From: Rhizophagus clarus
Taxonomy: Eukaryota; Glomeromycota; Glomeromycetes; Glomerales; Glomeraceae
Length of the DNA: 64,000 nucleotides
Reading direction: 5' to 3'
NCBI GenBank assembly: GCA_015698045.1
Contig: BLAL01000246.1
Span: forward strand, 1,364,001-1,428,000
Shown here: one piece after another, positions 11,859 through 23,356 of the stretch
Layout: every line of letters starts with the position of its first letter
How positions within the stretch are numbered: the stretch's first letter is position 1
Position numbers and translations under genes: made by a program
The notes under the pieces: model-generated
What the model was told of the DNA's origin: nothing
Database searches by the model: none
The model's input: only the letters and a program-made list of their open reading frames with translations

Positions 11859-11942
11859 GTATAAAGGCAGGGTTATGTGACTTGTCGATCTAATCAGATA
11901 ATCCGAATATCTGATCTTTTTTTTAATCATTTATCAGTTTAT
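11859..11942 (+). repeat. Dispersed about 85-bp module, copy 2
   Basis: It is the reverse complement of 3308-3391 with a handful of changes. Copy 1 abuts a satellite and a TIR; here it lies just inside the left AGCTTGAGC zone of a different element. A shared terminal block or a captured fragment would explain both. Confidence 0.75.
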
Positions 11943-12239
11943 TTTTTCAGTTTTGGTCCCGGCTATCGTGAATCTAACCACTAAGTCAAACTTCTTTTCT
12001 TGAACCATTATTCAATACAGATTTTACAGATTTACAGACTGCCGAAAGTTGAAATCTTTGTAGTGCCTAACCTGCAAACAGGCTTCAAATAATTAATAAT
12101 TTTGATGTTCCAATCTTTTTTTTATTTCAAATAATCATTAAAATTTTATCATAATATTTTATTATAATGTTTTATTAATAAAAAGATTTTATAAAATTCT
12201 GCCACCCACTTGTATAACAAAACAAAAGTCAAAATTATT

Positions 12240-12540
12240 TTTAATTTTCTTTTTACGTATATTTAAGGTATTACATATTCATCTAAGAGTCTGGTATCTT
12301 AAAAGTAAAAAATAACACATTTCTTTAAAGCAATTAAATAATACACCCCACCATAGACCATAGTCCCATACTATATAATATTTCGATTTCAGATTTGTCT
12401 AAGAGTCTAGCGTTCTAAAAGTAAAAAAAAAAAATGGTACATTTCTTTAAAACAATTAGGTAAAATTCCCCACCCATACTACATGCCTTTAAGTCTGATT
12501 CGTCTAAGAGTCCAATATCCTAAAAGTAAAAAAAAAAATA
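12240..12540 (+). repeat. Three CTAAGAGTC-type direct repeats
   Basis: The word TCTAAGAGTC plus TAAAAGTAAAAAA occurs at about 12283, 12400 and 12506, each near ACATTTCTTTAAA- and CACCC-type words. The spacing is a little over 100 bp. This is a short degraded tandem array inside the nested element. Confidence 0.55.
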
Positions 12541-13019
12541 AATAAATATTAGTGATGAAATATTGAAATTAAGACAAATTACTTTTTTAATTTAAGAAAA
12601 CCGTTTCTATGAAATAAATAATAAATAAAAAAAAAAAGTACCTCAAAAGCCAAAGTTTTATTGCCCGATCTGATTCAAGTCAGATAAAATATACTTCTTA
12701 ATTTAAATTATACCTGACGTAATAAGTAGTAGCAAGTTATTCAATGATAAGATTCATCAATTTAAAAAAATTAATCTTATTATATAAAAATGTTTTCAGT
12801 TTAATCGAATAGTAACATTAAACGTAATATGCCGTAATAATTATAATAAGTAGATCGATAAATTTTATCGATCTCGTTTAATTTTTTTTAAAAAAAAAAC
12901 TTTTTTTTCAGTTTTTTAAACCAAAATTTTTTTTAAAAAAAACACTTTTTTCGGTAGTTATTTAAAAAAATGCTTTTTTCCAGTCATTTTAATCGTAAGA
13001 ATATTTTTATCTTTTTAAT

Positions 13020-13400
13020 TTTTTTATAAAGAATGTTTAGTAATGTTCTTTAACTTTTTTTTTGTAGATTCTGGACTGCAACTTGGAACTAGGTATGAAT
13101 CTTAAAGGGAAGAGGGAGCGGACTTTTCTTGAAAGACTTGTAAATTTTCCCGATATTATTTTTTTTATATATAAGAACGTTTACTAACATTCTTAACTTT
13201 TTTTTGTAGGTTTGGACTAAAACTTGAATTTTAAAGACAAGTAGGTAAGGTTTTTAAAGAGAGTGGGAGTGGAATTTTTATTTTTTATATATAAGAATGT
13301 TTACTAACGTTCTTTAACTTTTCTTTTGTAGGTTTAGATTAGAACATATATGTATATAACTTGAATTTAAAGACGATTAACTTCTTTTTAAGAAACAGTT
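13020..13400 (+). repeat. Mini-exon-like repeat array (plus orientation), about 4 units
   Basis: Units contain GAATGTTTACTAACGTTCTT, TTTTTTGTAG, then TTTGGACT and GAACTTGAATTTTAAAGA before A/T spacers. They resemble the units at 52330-52800 closely and those at 34450-36780 more distantly. No open frame runs across units. Confidence 0.65.
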
Positions 13401-14132
13401 TACCTTTATATGCGCAATTCAATTCCAGAGTTCACAATATTGCACAAAAATAAATTTTTTTCTAAATAATGCAATTATTTATGTAAAATTTATTATTTTG
13501 GATAATAAAAAATTTATAAATATAGTTTAAAAGTTCAAATTAAATACCGGTAAAAATGAATTTAAAATTATATAAAAGCTTAAGCTGGCTTAAGCCAAGC
13601 CAAATCTAGCTTGACTTGAGTCAGGATTTTTTACAGCTTGACTTGGCTCACTTTAGCTTGAGCTAGAATTTTCATAGCTTGACTCATTGTAGCTTGAGCC
13701 AGAATTTTTTTTTTCAAGCTGAGCTGAGCCAGACTGTAGTTTAGCTCAAGCCAGCTCATGCGGAGCTTTAATCAATACTAATCAGTTTCAGTAATCATCA
13801 ATACCGATACTGATCAATTCAGTTCAGTATCAATTTTTGCAAAAACTGAACTGAACTGAACCGATCAGAACCCTATGAATACTTCTAGTCAAAAGACTAG
13901 TTTAATTATCCATTCAATTTTGCTCATATTCAATATATGACATTATTCATTGATAATATGCATTACATATTATAAAGATTATAGTTTTTACTTTATAATT
14001 ATATTAAAAAATTAGATAAAAGATGAATAGAGCAATTATTAAATAACTTCAAATTTGCTTTAATATTGATGTGGTATCCAATTTATCATAATCATTAAGG
14101 TTACCAGAAATATAACTATTATTAGGCACTTC

Positions 14133-14316
14133 TATAGATGCCTCCCAAATTATTTTAAGTAAATCCCAAATTAATTTGTATATTTTGACAGCTATAATTC
14201 CCAAATCCTAAATATACAAATTGCAAAATTTATATATATAATTTGTAAATTAATTTGGATTTATACATTTGGGCTGTCATAATCCCAAATTATTTTGGAT
14301 TTGGATGGTATCTATA
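14133..14316. mobile_element. 184-bp hAT-type MITE, copy A
   Basis: The ends are TATAGATGCCTCCCAAATTA and, reverse complemented, TATAGATACCATCCAAATCC. The 8-bp flanks are GGCACTTC (14125-14132) and AGCACTTC (14317-14324), one mismatch. Length and interior match the copy at 27275-27458 exactly in size. An 8-bp duplication points to hAT mobilisation. Confidence 0.9.
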
Positions 14317-14439
14317 AGCACTTCATTATTCAATATTTCAATCAATATTTTATAATTATTATTATATGCCACTACATAGTGCAATGATAGCCAATCATTC
14401 CACATTGACCTTCATATTGAATATTACGTAAAGATGTTA

Positions 14440-15480
14440 GCCATAATTGATTAAACGATGCTATAATATTACAACATATGGCATTATAGTTATGACACTT
14501 TTTGTAATACTATAATTAGGCCGTAATGCCATAATTGGACCGTAATGTTATAATTAGGCTGTAATGTCTTAATGCCGCCTAAGGTTGCTTGCCAAAAGTC
14601 ATTTGGCCCAATGCCGAAAGTTAAAACTCCCTACATAGTGTCGCAACATAATTTTGGTATATATAATATTAGTGTAATAATATTTTTTAATTCGTATTAA
14701 TAAAAAAAAATGTTAAAAATGTTTAATATTTTTTTAATTCGTATTAGAAATAATAAAATAGTTAATTAACATTTTTTTAAATACATATTAATAAAAAAAG
14801 CCGTGATTTATTAGCTTTATTAATAAAAAAAGCCGCGATTTTGTTAATAAATGATTTTATTAATAAAAATAAGCCACGATTTTATTAATAAAAAATAAGC
14901 CGCGACTTTATTAATAAAAAATAAGCCATGATTTTATTAATAAAAAATAAGCCGCAACTTTATTAATAAAAAATAAACCGCAATTTTATTAATAAAAAAT
15001 AAGCCGTGATTTTATTAATAAAAAATAAACCACGATTTTATTAATAAAAAATAAACTGCAACTTTATTAATGAAAAATAAGCTGCGATTTTATTAATGAA
15101 AAAAGCTGCAATTTTATTAATAAAACAAAGCCATGATTTTTGTTAATAAAAAAGCCGTGATTTTGTTAATAAAAAAAACCGCTATTTTATTAATAAAAAA
15201 AAGCCACAATTTTGTTAATAAAATAATTTGTTAATAAAAAAAGAGCCGCAATTTTATTAATAAAAAAAATCTGCAATTTTATTAATAAAAAAAAATCCAC
15301 AATTTTATTAATAAAAAAAGCCGCGATTTTATTAATGATCTCATATAAAATAAGCCAAATATAATTACGGCATAATTACAACATTACAGCACAATTACGG
15401 CATTACAACTTTTACACTCCGAAGAAGCTAGGTTGCAACCTATTACTTACAACACTGTGTCTTATAATTACAGTTACGGG
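14440..15480. mobile_element. Possible element bounded by ATTAGGCCGTAATG words, carrying a minisatellite
   Basis: Words of the type CATAATTAGGCCGTAATG cluster on the left (14460-14580). Inverted versions (ATTACGGCATAATTACAA) cluster on the right (15370-15415), with the minisatellite between. This looks like subterminal repeats of a non-autonomous element. I could not find precise termini or a target duplication. Confidence 0.4.
14795..15340 (+). repeat. About 25-bp minisatellite (AAGCCGCGATTTTATTAATA type)
   Basis: More than 20 near-tandem units of AAGCCGCGATTTTATTAATA plus AAAAAT. C/G-to-T/A-type variation (CCGCGA, CCACGA, CTGCAA, CCATGA) is concentrated at the CG positions. No coding potential. 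Confidence 0.9.
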
Positions 15481-15643
15481 TAACATCTTTAATATTACGT
15501 GCTTAATAATAATATAATATTAGTATAAATTTCCAATTAATAAATAACTAATAATTACTATTACAAGTTTAAAAAAACTTTTTTTATTATAAAATTACAT
15601 ATATTTTTATTTTTAAATTTATATATTTTTTTATGGATTTTGT

Positions 15644-15863
15644 TTTTTTTACATTTATAATACATCACATCCTAAATACTTTAGGTAAAATTATGGTGAT
15701 GCTGAACAAAATTAAATATGCAATATTTAACTAAAGGTGTAAAAAATAGATTTTTTATAATTGAAAAAATTCTAAGTCTTCAGAATACATATAAAAAAAT
15801 GAAAAGAAAAGGGATGTGATACAGGTGATAAAAAAATATGATGCATTGCAGGTGTAAAAAATA
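15644..15863. mobile_element. MITE, GTGTGACACAGGTG-core family, copy 2 (degenerate)
   Basis: Ends TTTTTTTACATTTATAATAC and, reverse complemented, TTTTTTACACCTGCAATGCA. The interior holds AATTCTAAGTCTTCAGAATA, ATGAAAAGAAAAGGGATGTG and ACAGGTGAT. This is the same order and orientation as copy 1 and the inverse of copy 3 at 63014-63264. Copy 2 shows many transitions. Confidence 0.75.
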
Positions 15864-16529
15864 ATTAAATCCTTTTTTTATTTTTTAATTTGAATTTTTA
15901 AAAAATATATTTTAAAAAAAAATTTTTATATATTATAAAAAAAATTTTTATTATTTAAAATTAAAAAGTAAAAATAAAATTAATAAAATATATATTTATA
16001 TTTTTTTAAATTTAAAGATCATGCAGAATTTTTATTAATATATATTTAAATAAAAAATATGTTACAAATTACTAAACATATTCAATATTATAATAAAATA
16101 TATGATAATCTATTATTATTTATAATAAATTTTAAATTTTATAAAAAAATAAAAATAATATTTTATAGATATTATATAATATTGTATTTATATTAATTAA
16201 TATTATTTTGCAATATTAATTAATATAAATATTATCATATAATATTTATTTATTATACAATTAATACAGTTTGTTTATAAATAATTATAATATAAATAAA
16301 CTATTGTTGTTTAATATTGTATATAAATAGATAATATTGTAACAAATAAATTATATTGTATGATGATCAAAAATATTGGTTATATAAAATCTAATAAAAT
16401 ATAATAAAATTTTTAGTTTAATATATAAAAATTTTATATTAAAAGAATTTAATATATATATTTACCTATATTTAATTAACTAATAATAATATAATATAAA
16501 ATTCTATTAATTTTTTAATTTAAATAATA
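15864..16529. other. A/T-rich stretch without visible genes
   Basis: Nearly pure A/T sequence. I see only short chance inverted repeats such as those near 16140-16260, and no frame, motif or tandem array. Confidence 0.5.
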
Positions 16530-17757
16530 ATCTTCTAAATAATATGATTCAAATTTGGATATATACCACTATTATATTCAATAATTTTGTTATATTTTAT
16601 TACCAAATTCTATTCACTAAAAACTGGACCAAAATCTGAATTATAACTTATTGTATATCTACTATAATGAACTTTTGTTATAAAATTTTCTTCTTTTGTA
16701 TAAAAAGAAATAAAAGACTATTAGAAAATTCTTCCCAACCATCATAAGATTTCCAGTTTAATGGATTATAATTGTCAATTAATTTACCATTTTCTTTTAA
16801 TTTTGAAATTATAATAGCTGAACCTTTATTATTACATAACTTATGAAATTTCAAATCCATTTCTATTGGCATGAAAAGTAAATTCAAATGAATAAGGTAT
16901 ATTTATGAAATTATAAAAAGGTTTGTCTTTTCTATCAATCCAACTTGCAAGATAACTTTTATCTAAAAGTTTAGAATTTGGATTTATTAAGTTAGATCTT
17001 CGAAATAAAATCATAGATTTTGATGTTGTGGTTGGAGCAGAGTGATATTTGATTATATCTTCGTATAATTGGTTAGGAAATATTAGTTTAAATTTACTAA
17101 TTTTATTCCGAAAGATTCCTGGAGGAATTTGTAACCAACTAATGTGAAATTAGGATCATGTAGAATTTCTTTTAATTCATCAAGATTACTTGATGTCCAT
17201 TGAAACAATTCAGTAAAATAATGATGAGTTGCGACCCCATTTTCAAGTACGTATTTCCAAATAACAATTTCTTTCATTCCAAGTCTATCCTGTTTTAAAA
17301 AAAGAATAATAAGACTTTCTCTCTAAAGATATAAATTAGGAGATTCAAAAATCATTTCAGGACTTTCACAAATAATATACATATAATATTTTCTCAAAAG
17401 TTCGTAATTTTCATGTCAAAATATTACTTGAAGAATATCGATAATATCATTATCTGAAACTTTTTCTCGATTTTCGACTAAATAATTTTGAATAAAATCA
17501 CCAAGTTCTTCGAGATTCAATTCGTCAGTTGCAATTAATAAATTTAATAATTGTTCACCATTCTGTTTATGATTCCCGGTACAAATATACTTTAAAATTA
17601 ATTCAATAATCTCTGGAGAAATATTCGGTTTTTTGAAGATGATGATATTATCATTCTCTTTTCTTGCCCAATCTTTTGATAATGCAGTTCTAAAATATGT
17701 TGACTTAAAATTAATGAATGAACAAAGAATTCTTTCATATCCTTGCTTCCCGTCATT
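16530..17757 (-). pseudogene. BTB-BACK-TLDc protein pseudogene
   Basis: Decayed relative of the intact protein at 46044-47534. Pieces in family order on the minus strand: a BTB part near 17640-17750 (KEFFVHSLILS, then in another frame STYFRTALSKDWARKEN), the following KKPNISPEIIELILKYI and TDELNLEELGDFIQNYLVEN, and a BACK part (KEIVIWKYVLENGVATHHY, 17083-17277). The TLDc part is 16678-16887 (FHKLCNNKGSAIIISKLK, NYNPLNWKSYDGW) and a last fragment near 16560-16620 (NSDFGPVF). Each domain sits in a different frame and stops interrupt the joins. The N-terminal strand of the BTB fold is missing, so this copy cannot make a full protein. TLDc-BTB proteins are a greatly expanded family in Rhizophagus-like fungi; their cell role is mostly unknown. 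Confidence 0.85.
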
Positions 17758-17927
17758 TTTTATACAAAACTTATTGTAACGGAATAAAGTTTAATAGAAA
17801 TTCGGAGCAAAATTATATGTCGATTCCGGATGAAATCCAAAGCTCATGTGACAACCGAGCATTTTGATAGCCTATCATAAATAATTAGCTGAGGTCGTTA
17901 CTTTTAAAATTTGAATAATATTTTCTG

Positions 17928-17958
<31 letters not shown>

Positions 17959-19567
17959 TAGTAAATATGTGACAACAATCCAAGTATATATTTTGAATAT
18001 CTTGAATCTTGAATCCATAATAAAGTTTTGAATACCTTGAATGTAGATTGAGAATTTGGACGGGCTAGGTTTCTAAATGCAAGCAGGAAAGAACTGTTAA
18101 TAGTATAAGATTTTTACAAAGATTATTTTATTTGAAAAAATGCGACTATAAGATTATTCTATAGCAATATCTTGACAGCATATTATTCAGAAAAGCTTTA
18201 TACGAAATGATAAATATACACATATCAGTTAAATATTATAAATATTATAATCAAAATGGGTCGGTCATAAGACAAAAATATTGTTAAACAATTTTTTTAT
18301 TAAGCAAAATTTTCAGCCCACATGTTAAAATTTGATAGAATACGATAGATATATTAGTAAGTTGTGTGTATAATTTGTATAAATTATAATAAATTTTTAA
18401 CAAAAAGAATGCTTAATACGCAATTCACTTGGCACATGTAACTGTAAAATATTATTAAGTGTCGGGATTTCGGGATTTGCAACAGTCGGAATGAGGATGT
18501 CCATGTGTTTAACACATGATTATCTCATTTGATTATTTTGCCATTTCTCTAAAAAAAATTAATTACGAAAATTTAATATTCTTTCCAAGTTGCTTTAAAT
18601 GATATCCAATATATACTCAAGAGTGAGATAACGAAATTTAGCTTTTAATAAAGATCCAGTTAATGAAAAGAAATGTTAATAAAAGTGAGCCTGAACATTG
18701 ATGTTTTTGGAAATTTTCATTGGAGCTTCCAATAGTTTTAATACATGTGGCCATCTCTAGATGTACAGTAAATTCTTTACTAAGAAATATTAACCATTAA
18801 TCATGGGTTTTCCGTTACAGATGTGCTCATTAATTAACGGACCGCCGTTTTGATATTTTATTATAAGTTAGCAAATTAAGTAACGAAAAAGTCGATCTAG
18901 TCTAGTAAGTGAGATTTAATAGGTCGTCATTATCTACTTGCCAAATCAGTTAATGATCTAATGATTGAACACGCGTTAATAGTTATTTCACAGAATATTC
19001 TATATATCTCGGTTCCGACCACCAATATCAAGAAAAAATTATTATTAACTGTTAGTATAAATTTGAAATTATCGACAAAATTACTTTGTCTTGTCTTTAT
19101 TTTTGTAATTTTAGTAATTAACTTTTTTCTTATAAAAGTCAATATATATATACATATATATATATGTATAATAATTTAAAGTATTGATCGATTATACTTA
19201 AAAAATTTTTTAGCGTATGTTACACTTTCGTTTTTTCCCCTATTATCTCTAAGAGAATGTAAAATTGTATCCTGCTAGGGATAAAAAATTTTGGAAATGA
19301 ATTCTATCCGAGGTTTAATATTAAAAGGAAAGAGATTACCTACATTAATTAAAGTGATAATGTGCGAGATAATAAATATTTTTTTTTTTTTTTTTTTTGT
19401 TATAGGGAAAAAACTCATTGTCCGTGAAAAAAAAAAGTTAAGTGTTTAAGTAACATATTAAACCATAGATGAAAATAAATTAAAATAAACATTTTCTTAA
19501 TTATTACAGGAAAAAACTTGTAGTAAAATTAAACATAATCATAAAATAATTCCTAAAAATTATTGTA
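17758..19567. other. Gene-free interval downstream of the HMG-box gene
   Basis: Less repetitive and somewhat richer in G+C than the flanks. It contains an A run at about 17931-17956 and a T run at about 19379-19398. Two overlapping opposite ORFs at 18930-19179 have no recognisable domain and biased composition, so I do not call them. No terminal repeats were noticed. Confidence 0.5.
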
Positions 19568-20485
19568 TTAAGATCCATGCAAATATGGTTGCTGATTACT
19601 ATATACCAATCTAGAAGGCATTGAGAATGATTCATTACAATAACTAGCAGGAATTTCATAAGGAGAAATCATTTCCAAATTATTAGAATTATTTAATTCC
19701 TTTAATGGAGCGGAAAACATTGCATTTAAAGGAATATCAGATGTAACAACCTCGGAAATTCTAGGATGATATATAAAAGTAGGAGAATACATTGTAGGAG
19801 TCAATGGAGTTAAAGGAGAAGTCATAATATCCTGTTGTTGATAAGGTAAATTGTTAAAACGAAACATTTCAGGAGGGAGTTGTTGAGTTAATAAATTAGC
19901 TCTTTTTTGTTTAGTTGTATAGATTGTTGGTTCATCATCCTCAGCAGAAGAAGCGAGATGAGATGAATTTGAAGATTCTCTCCTTCTATTTCCTGAATTC
20001 GACCTTGACAATTGTTTATGTAACCATTTAACCTCATGAGCTATATCAGCATATTTCCTAATAACGTAATTCGGTTCTTGTTTCCAAGCTTGAGCCGCTA
20101 AACATGATACTTCACTCATGGAAAGATTATATCCTTGTGCACGAACTTCTCTGGCAAATTCATTACGATATATTAAAAATTTATTCGTACATCTGGCTAA
20201 AAGTGCACCATTTTTATTCGTTCTAATTAAATCAGCCGCATTTATAGCTGGTGGAAATGGTACATGGACAGGAGTATGAAGTTGAGGTTCAGGTCTTTTA
20301 ACCGCTCTTACTGGGGTTGGCTCAGTTCCATTCTCAAGAATAAATACGAGTTCCTGCTCGATTGGTCCATTATTACTTGGTTTATTACTATTATTATTAT
20401 TATCATTGCCGGTATCATTATTACTAATCGAGTTATTAGATGTTTCTTGTGAATGATTTTTGTCGTCAGATTTTGATTCCGACAT
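19568..20485 (-). CDS. HMG-box transcription factor, MATA_HMG type
   Basis: Predicted 305-residue nuclear DNA-binding protein. Residues 1-40 are a polar, asparagine-rich tail (NNNSISNNDTGNDNNNN type). A short link with TPVRAVKRPEPQLHTP follows. The HMG box spans about residues 86-160: it opens RTNKNGALLARCTNKFLIYR, has NEFAREVRAQGYNLSMSEVS, and the helix-2/3 core CLAAQAWKQEPNYVIRKYAD followed by IAHEVKWLHKQL. This pattern (sex/mating-type-like MATA_HMG) is greatly expanded in arbuscular mycorrhizal fungi. The C-terminal 140 residues are low-complexity, rich in S, P, N and Q. The ORF is uninterrupted and its codon use is less A/T-extreme than the surroundings, both signs of constraint. The start is the first ATG after a stop-rich CT-rich leader. 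DNA targets and partners cannot be inferred here. Confidence 0.9.
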   Translation of the reverse strand: MSESKSDDKNHSQETSNNSISNNDTGNDNNNNSNKPSNNGPIEQELVFILENGTEPTPVRAVKRPEPQLHTPVHVPFPPAINAADLIRTNKNGALLARCTNKFLIYRNEFAREVRAQGYNLSMSEVSCLAAQAWKQEPNYVIRKYADIAHEVKWLHKQLSRSNSGNRRRESSNSSHLASSAEDDEPTIYTTKQKRANLLTQQLPPEMFRFNNLPYQQQDIMTSPLTPLTPTMYSPTFIYHPRISEVVTSDIPLNAMFSAPLKELNNSNNLEMISPYEIPASYCNESFSMPSRLVYSNQQPYLHGS

Positions 20486-20640
20486 TTTGGATTATAGAAA
20501 AAAAGGAAAGTAATAGAGGTAAAGAAATGAAAATGAATGAAAGAAAAATAAACGCAAGATTTATCTAAGATGATGATTTATCACATAAAAACATATATAT
20601 TAATATATATAGGAAATAGATCGAAAATATAACGATGGCG
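20486..20640 (-). promoter_or_regulatory. Probable 5' leader and promoter of the HMG-box gene
   Basis: Reading on the minus strand toward the ATG: A/T alternation with TATATATTAATATATATG-like sequence (about 20590-20615), then a T/C-rich leader (CTTTCATTCATTTTCATTTC, 20500-20545). Such pyrimidine-rich leaders are common before fungal start codons. No specific factor site is claimed. Confidence 0.4.
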
Positions 20641-21566
20641 TAGCAGGAAATGGTTACGATTAAACTAACTGTCAAAGGCCGGAATTCTTATTATAAAAAT
20701 GTCTAAGGAAGGAATATAGACTCATCAAATCTCGTCCTTATATATTCAATAATTCAATAAATACGTATACACCTCGATAATAAACAAATTAGGAAAATAA
20801 TCTTAGACCATTTCTATACCATATAATAACGGATTGTTCCGTGATCCGTGAACATCTCACAATTTACCGAATATACACATATAACGCGTTTATGCGAAAC
20901 CAATTTTTATAGTTATTCCTTGCAGATCTTTAGGAGTAAAAAAAAAAAAAAAAAGGAAATATGAAGCTTTCAAAACTTAGGATAATTTTTTTACGATTTA
21001 AAGGGTGATTTATCTGATTAACTGATTTAACTGATTACTCATTTAACAAATAAAAGATCCAATTCCAAAATCTTATAAAATGTATTCTTTGCACGCGATT
21101 AGTAAATTTTGTCTCCAAAACAAGTAATCAGTTAGCACATGTGATAATGTAAATAGACAATAAAAATGGTAATCGTATCATGAGTAAATGTAAAATCTTA
21201 CAAATATGGCAAATTTACAATTTAGTTAACACCTATTGATTCATAAATTTGGAATTTGATGATTTTCCCACTATAATTTTAGGTTTACAATTACGATCAT
21301 CCTTTAACCAAATTTGATATATATGACCTACGAATTTACCCCAGAAATTACTAATAAAAAATACCAAAAATAACGCTGATAGAGGTGATACTTATTTTTA
21401 GTTATTTGATTATATGATTTTAATACTACTCTAAAATTCGTCGGAAATACCATAATTAGATAGATAATATTAACTTTTTTCATAATGAAAACTTTTCTCT
21501 AGATTTTGATCTCTTGATCTAATAAACCTATGAATATATATATATATAAATAAATCTAAATATTTA

Positions 21567-21597
<31 letters not shown>

Positions 21598-23350
21598 TGA
21601 TTTAACATTAAAAGTTAATTCATCGCACTCATTAAAAGAATATTATTTTGAACCGATGAGCCAATTTTATCATATATAACGGTTAGAAATCAGAATCAAA
21701 TACTGGTATAGAAACTCATTCAAGTTAATATATCATATAAGAACCGGATATAAAAATCGGGGAATCCAACATTCCTTTTAATTTATCAAAATTAGTAATA
21801 ATAATTTATATTGCGTTTAACTATTATTCAATACAAATTATATAAATTGAAAATAGTTAATAAAAAAAAAACCAAAATTTTATATTTGTAAATTTATTAT
21901 ACACTTTGGATTTCATTTACTAATAAAAATTATAGTAATTTGCCCACTTAAATTCATCTGCATGATCAAAAGAATTATGATGAAATATTATTTTATAAAA
22001 ATATCAACATTTTTTCTATTAATATCTCCATTCTAGTATCATCAACGAATAGATTACTGATTAACCGTTAATTTTTAATTTTAACTGACGAATTGAAACA
22101 TAAGATCTCAAAATTTCACAAGTTTCACATTGAAATAATGTTGAAGGATATTCCGATCCTCAAAATGACGTATTAGATCCGCGATTAACACTTTTACTAA
22201 TTAGTTTTTTTTGATTTTCATCAACGTGTTCAAGTAGAATTCCTTAATATTTTTAAAATTGTAAAAAACGCGTCAACTTTTGTTATTCTAAATGGTGTTT
22301 TCAGTGCTTTCTTTATATTAGTTACAAAAATATATATGTCGCGTTTATTTTAATTTTTACTTTTTTGTATCTTGGTACCAACCAATCCACGTCTTTTAGA
22401 TTAATTATTTGCTTTAAAGTTTCTTCAAAATTTCATGTTTTAATTAAAGAATTTTATAATTATTGAAAAATAATAAACGCTTAAATATGGAATTTTTATC
22501 ATTATTTGTGGTTTTAAATGATTTCATGCAATTATAAAAATTTAATTCGAAAAAAAAAAAATTTTCCTTCGGCATTGATAATATGCGACATTTAACACAA
22601 CTTATAAAAATCAATCGTCTTGGATTTGCTCAATCATCTCAATTTAAAACATGAACTATCTCAGTTAAGATGGTTTAATATGATTTATTTAATAGATAAT
22701 AGTAATTACTAATTATTTCAATGCCTATAGGATCAAGATATGAGTGAAACTCACCATGAAGTGAATATATGATATGTGCATACAATATATACTTAAAGTT
22801 ATTACAAGTATAGTGCGTAACTTTGTAACTTATACGGCCATGGTAAATTTATAATAGTAACTCTAATGCCGATTTTATATTCTGTAGGAAGTGTTTGAAC
22901 TGTAGCTTCAATAAAACCAAGGAATCATATTCGGTATATTTCGGTACAGTAAATTTGGGGATTTTTAAAAAGGATATAATCACATTATAAATTCTTACTG
23001 AAATAAAAGAGTAGGCAATACAAAAATATATTTCGTTACGCTGTACCAAGTTTAACAATCCTTAAATGGTTTTGAAAGAATTTTTTATTAAGATTAGCGA
23101 AAAAATTTGTTGTATACATAGTAGAAATATGTGGGATCTTAATATTAAATTGGCATTTTTATAAGCTTTGTAAAATGAAATAATTTCCAACTATATGATA
23201 ACTATTAAAGTCTAAATCCAATATTAATCCAATATTAAAGTCAGTATACTTTTTTTTTGTATTTTCTTAATAGAGTTATAACTGTTTCTATATGAGAAGT
23301 ATTTACAAAGTCTAAGAAAGGAAATATTGTACATGATAATATCTCTGTCA
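20641..23350. other. Gene-free interval upstream of the HMG-box gene
   Basis: A mostly non-repetitive A/T-rich stretch of about 2.7 kb. The only clear repeat is a TA microsatellite at about 21535-21597, interrupted by AAATAAATCTAAATATTTAA. Short ORFs are all under 90 codons and show no domain. I see no transposon termini here, so this may be genuine host intergenic sequence. Confidence 0.5.
21535..21597. repeat. TA-dinucleotide microsatellite
   Basis: Two TA runs separated by a short A/T insert; the second has about 14 repeats. Confidence 0.85.
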
Positions 23351-23356
23351 ATATTA

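Larger units (their letters stand above)
11615..13770. mobile_element. Nested TIR element rich in AGCTTGAGC words
   Basis: Ends TAAAGCTTCGCATGAGCTGA and, reverse complemented, TAAAGCTCCGCATGAGCTGG. Both subterminal zones (11620-11825, 13575-13765) repeat AAGCTTGAGCCAGCTC in both orientations. ACCAATAC (11607-11614) and ATCAATAC (13771-13778) may be an 8-bp duplication with one mismatch. It sits wholly inside the 10457-13874 element and holds the module at 11859-11942 and a mini-exon-like array. No transposase is seen. Confidence 0.7.
10457..13874. mobile_element. Mutator-like TIR element with 10-bp target duplication
   Basis: The ends are inverted: left AGGGCTCTGATCGATTTTGG, right reverse complement AGGGTTCTGATCGGTTCAGT. 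Beyond these, both termini are rich in CAGTTTCAGTA and ACTGAACTGAA words. The 10-bp sequence ATGAATACTT directly flanks both sides (10447-10456, 13875-13884), typical of Mutator-like elements (8-11 bp). There is no transposase. The interior consists of a GTTGCGAAACG tandem array and a second TIR element at 11615-13770. Classification as MULE rests on the duplication length and long TIRs, not on protein. Confidence 0.8.

Noticed and set aside
14795-15340. CRISPR-like short direct repeats
   Set aside because: Spacers are all A/T variants of one unit; this is a minisatellite.
18930-19179. Two overlapping opposite ORFs of about 70 codons
   Set aside because: Neither has a domain, and composition follows the local A/T bias. 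They are probably chance.
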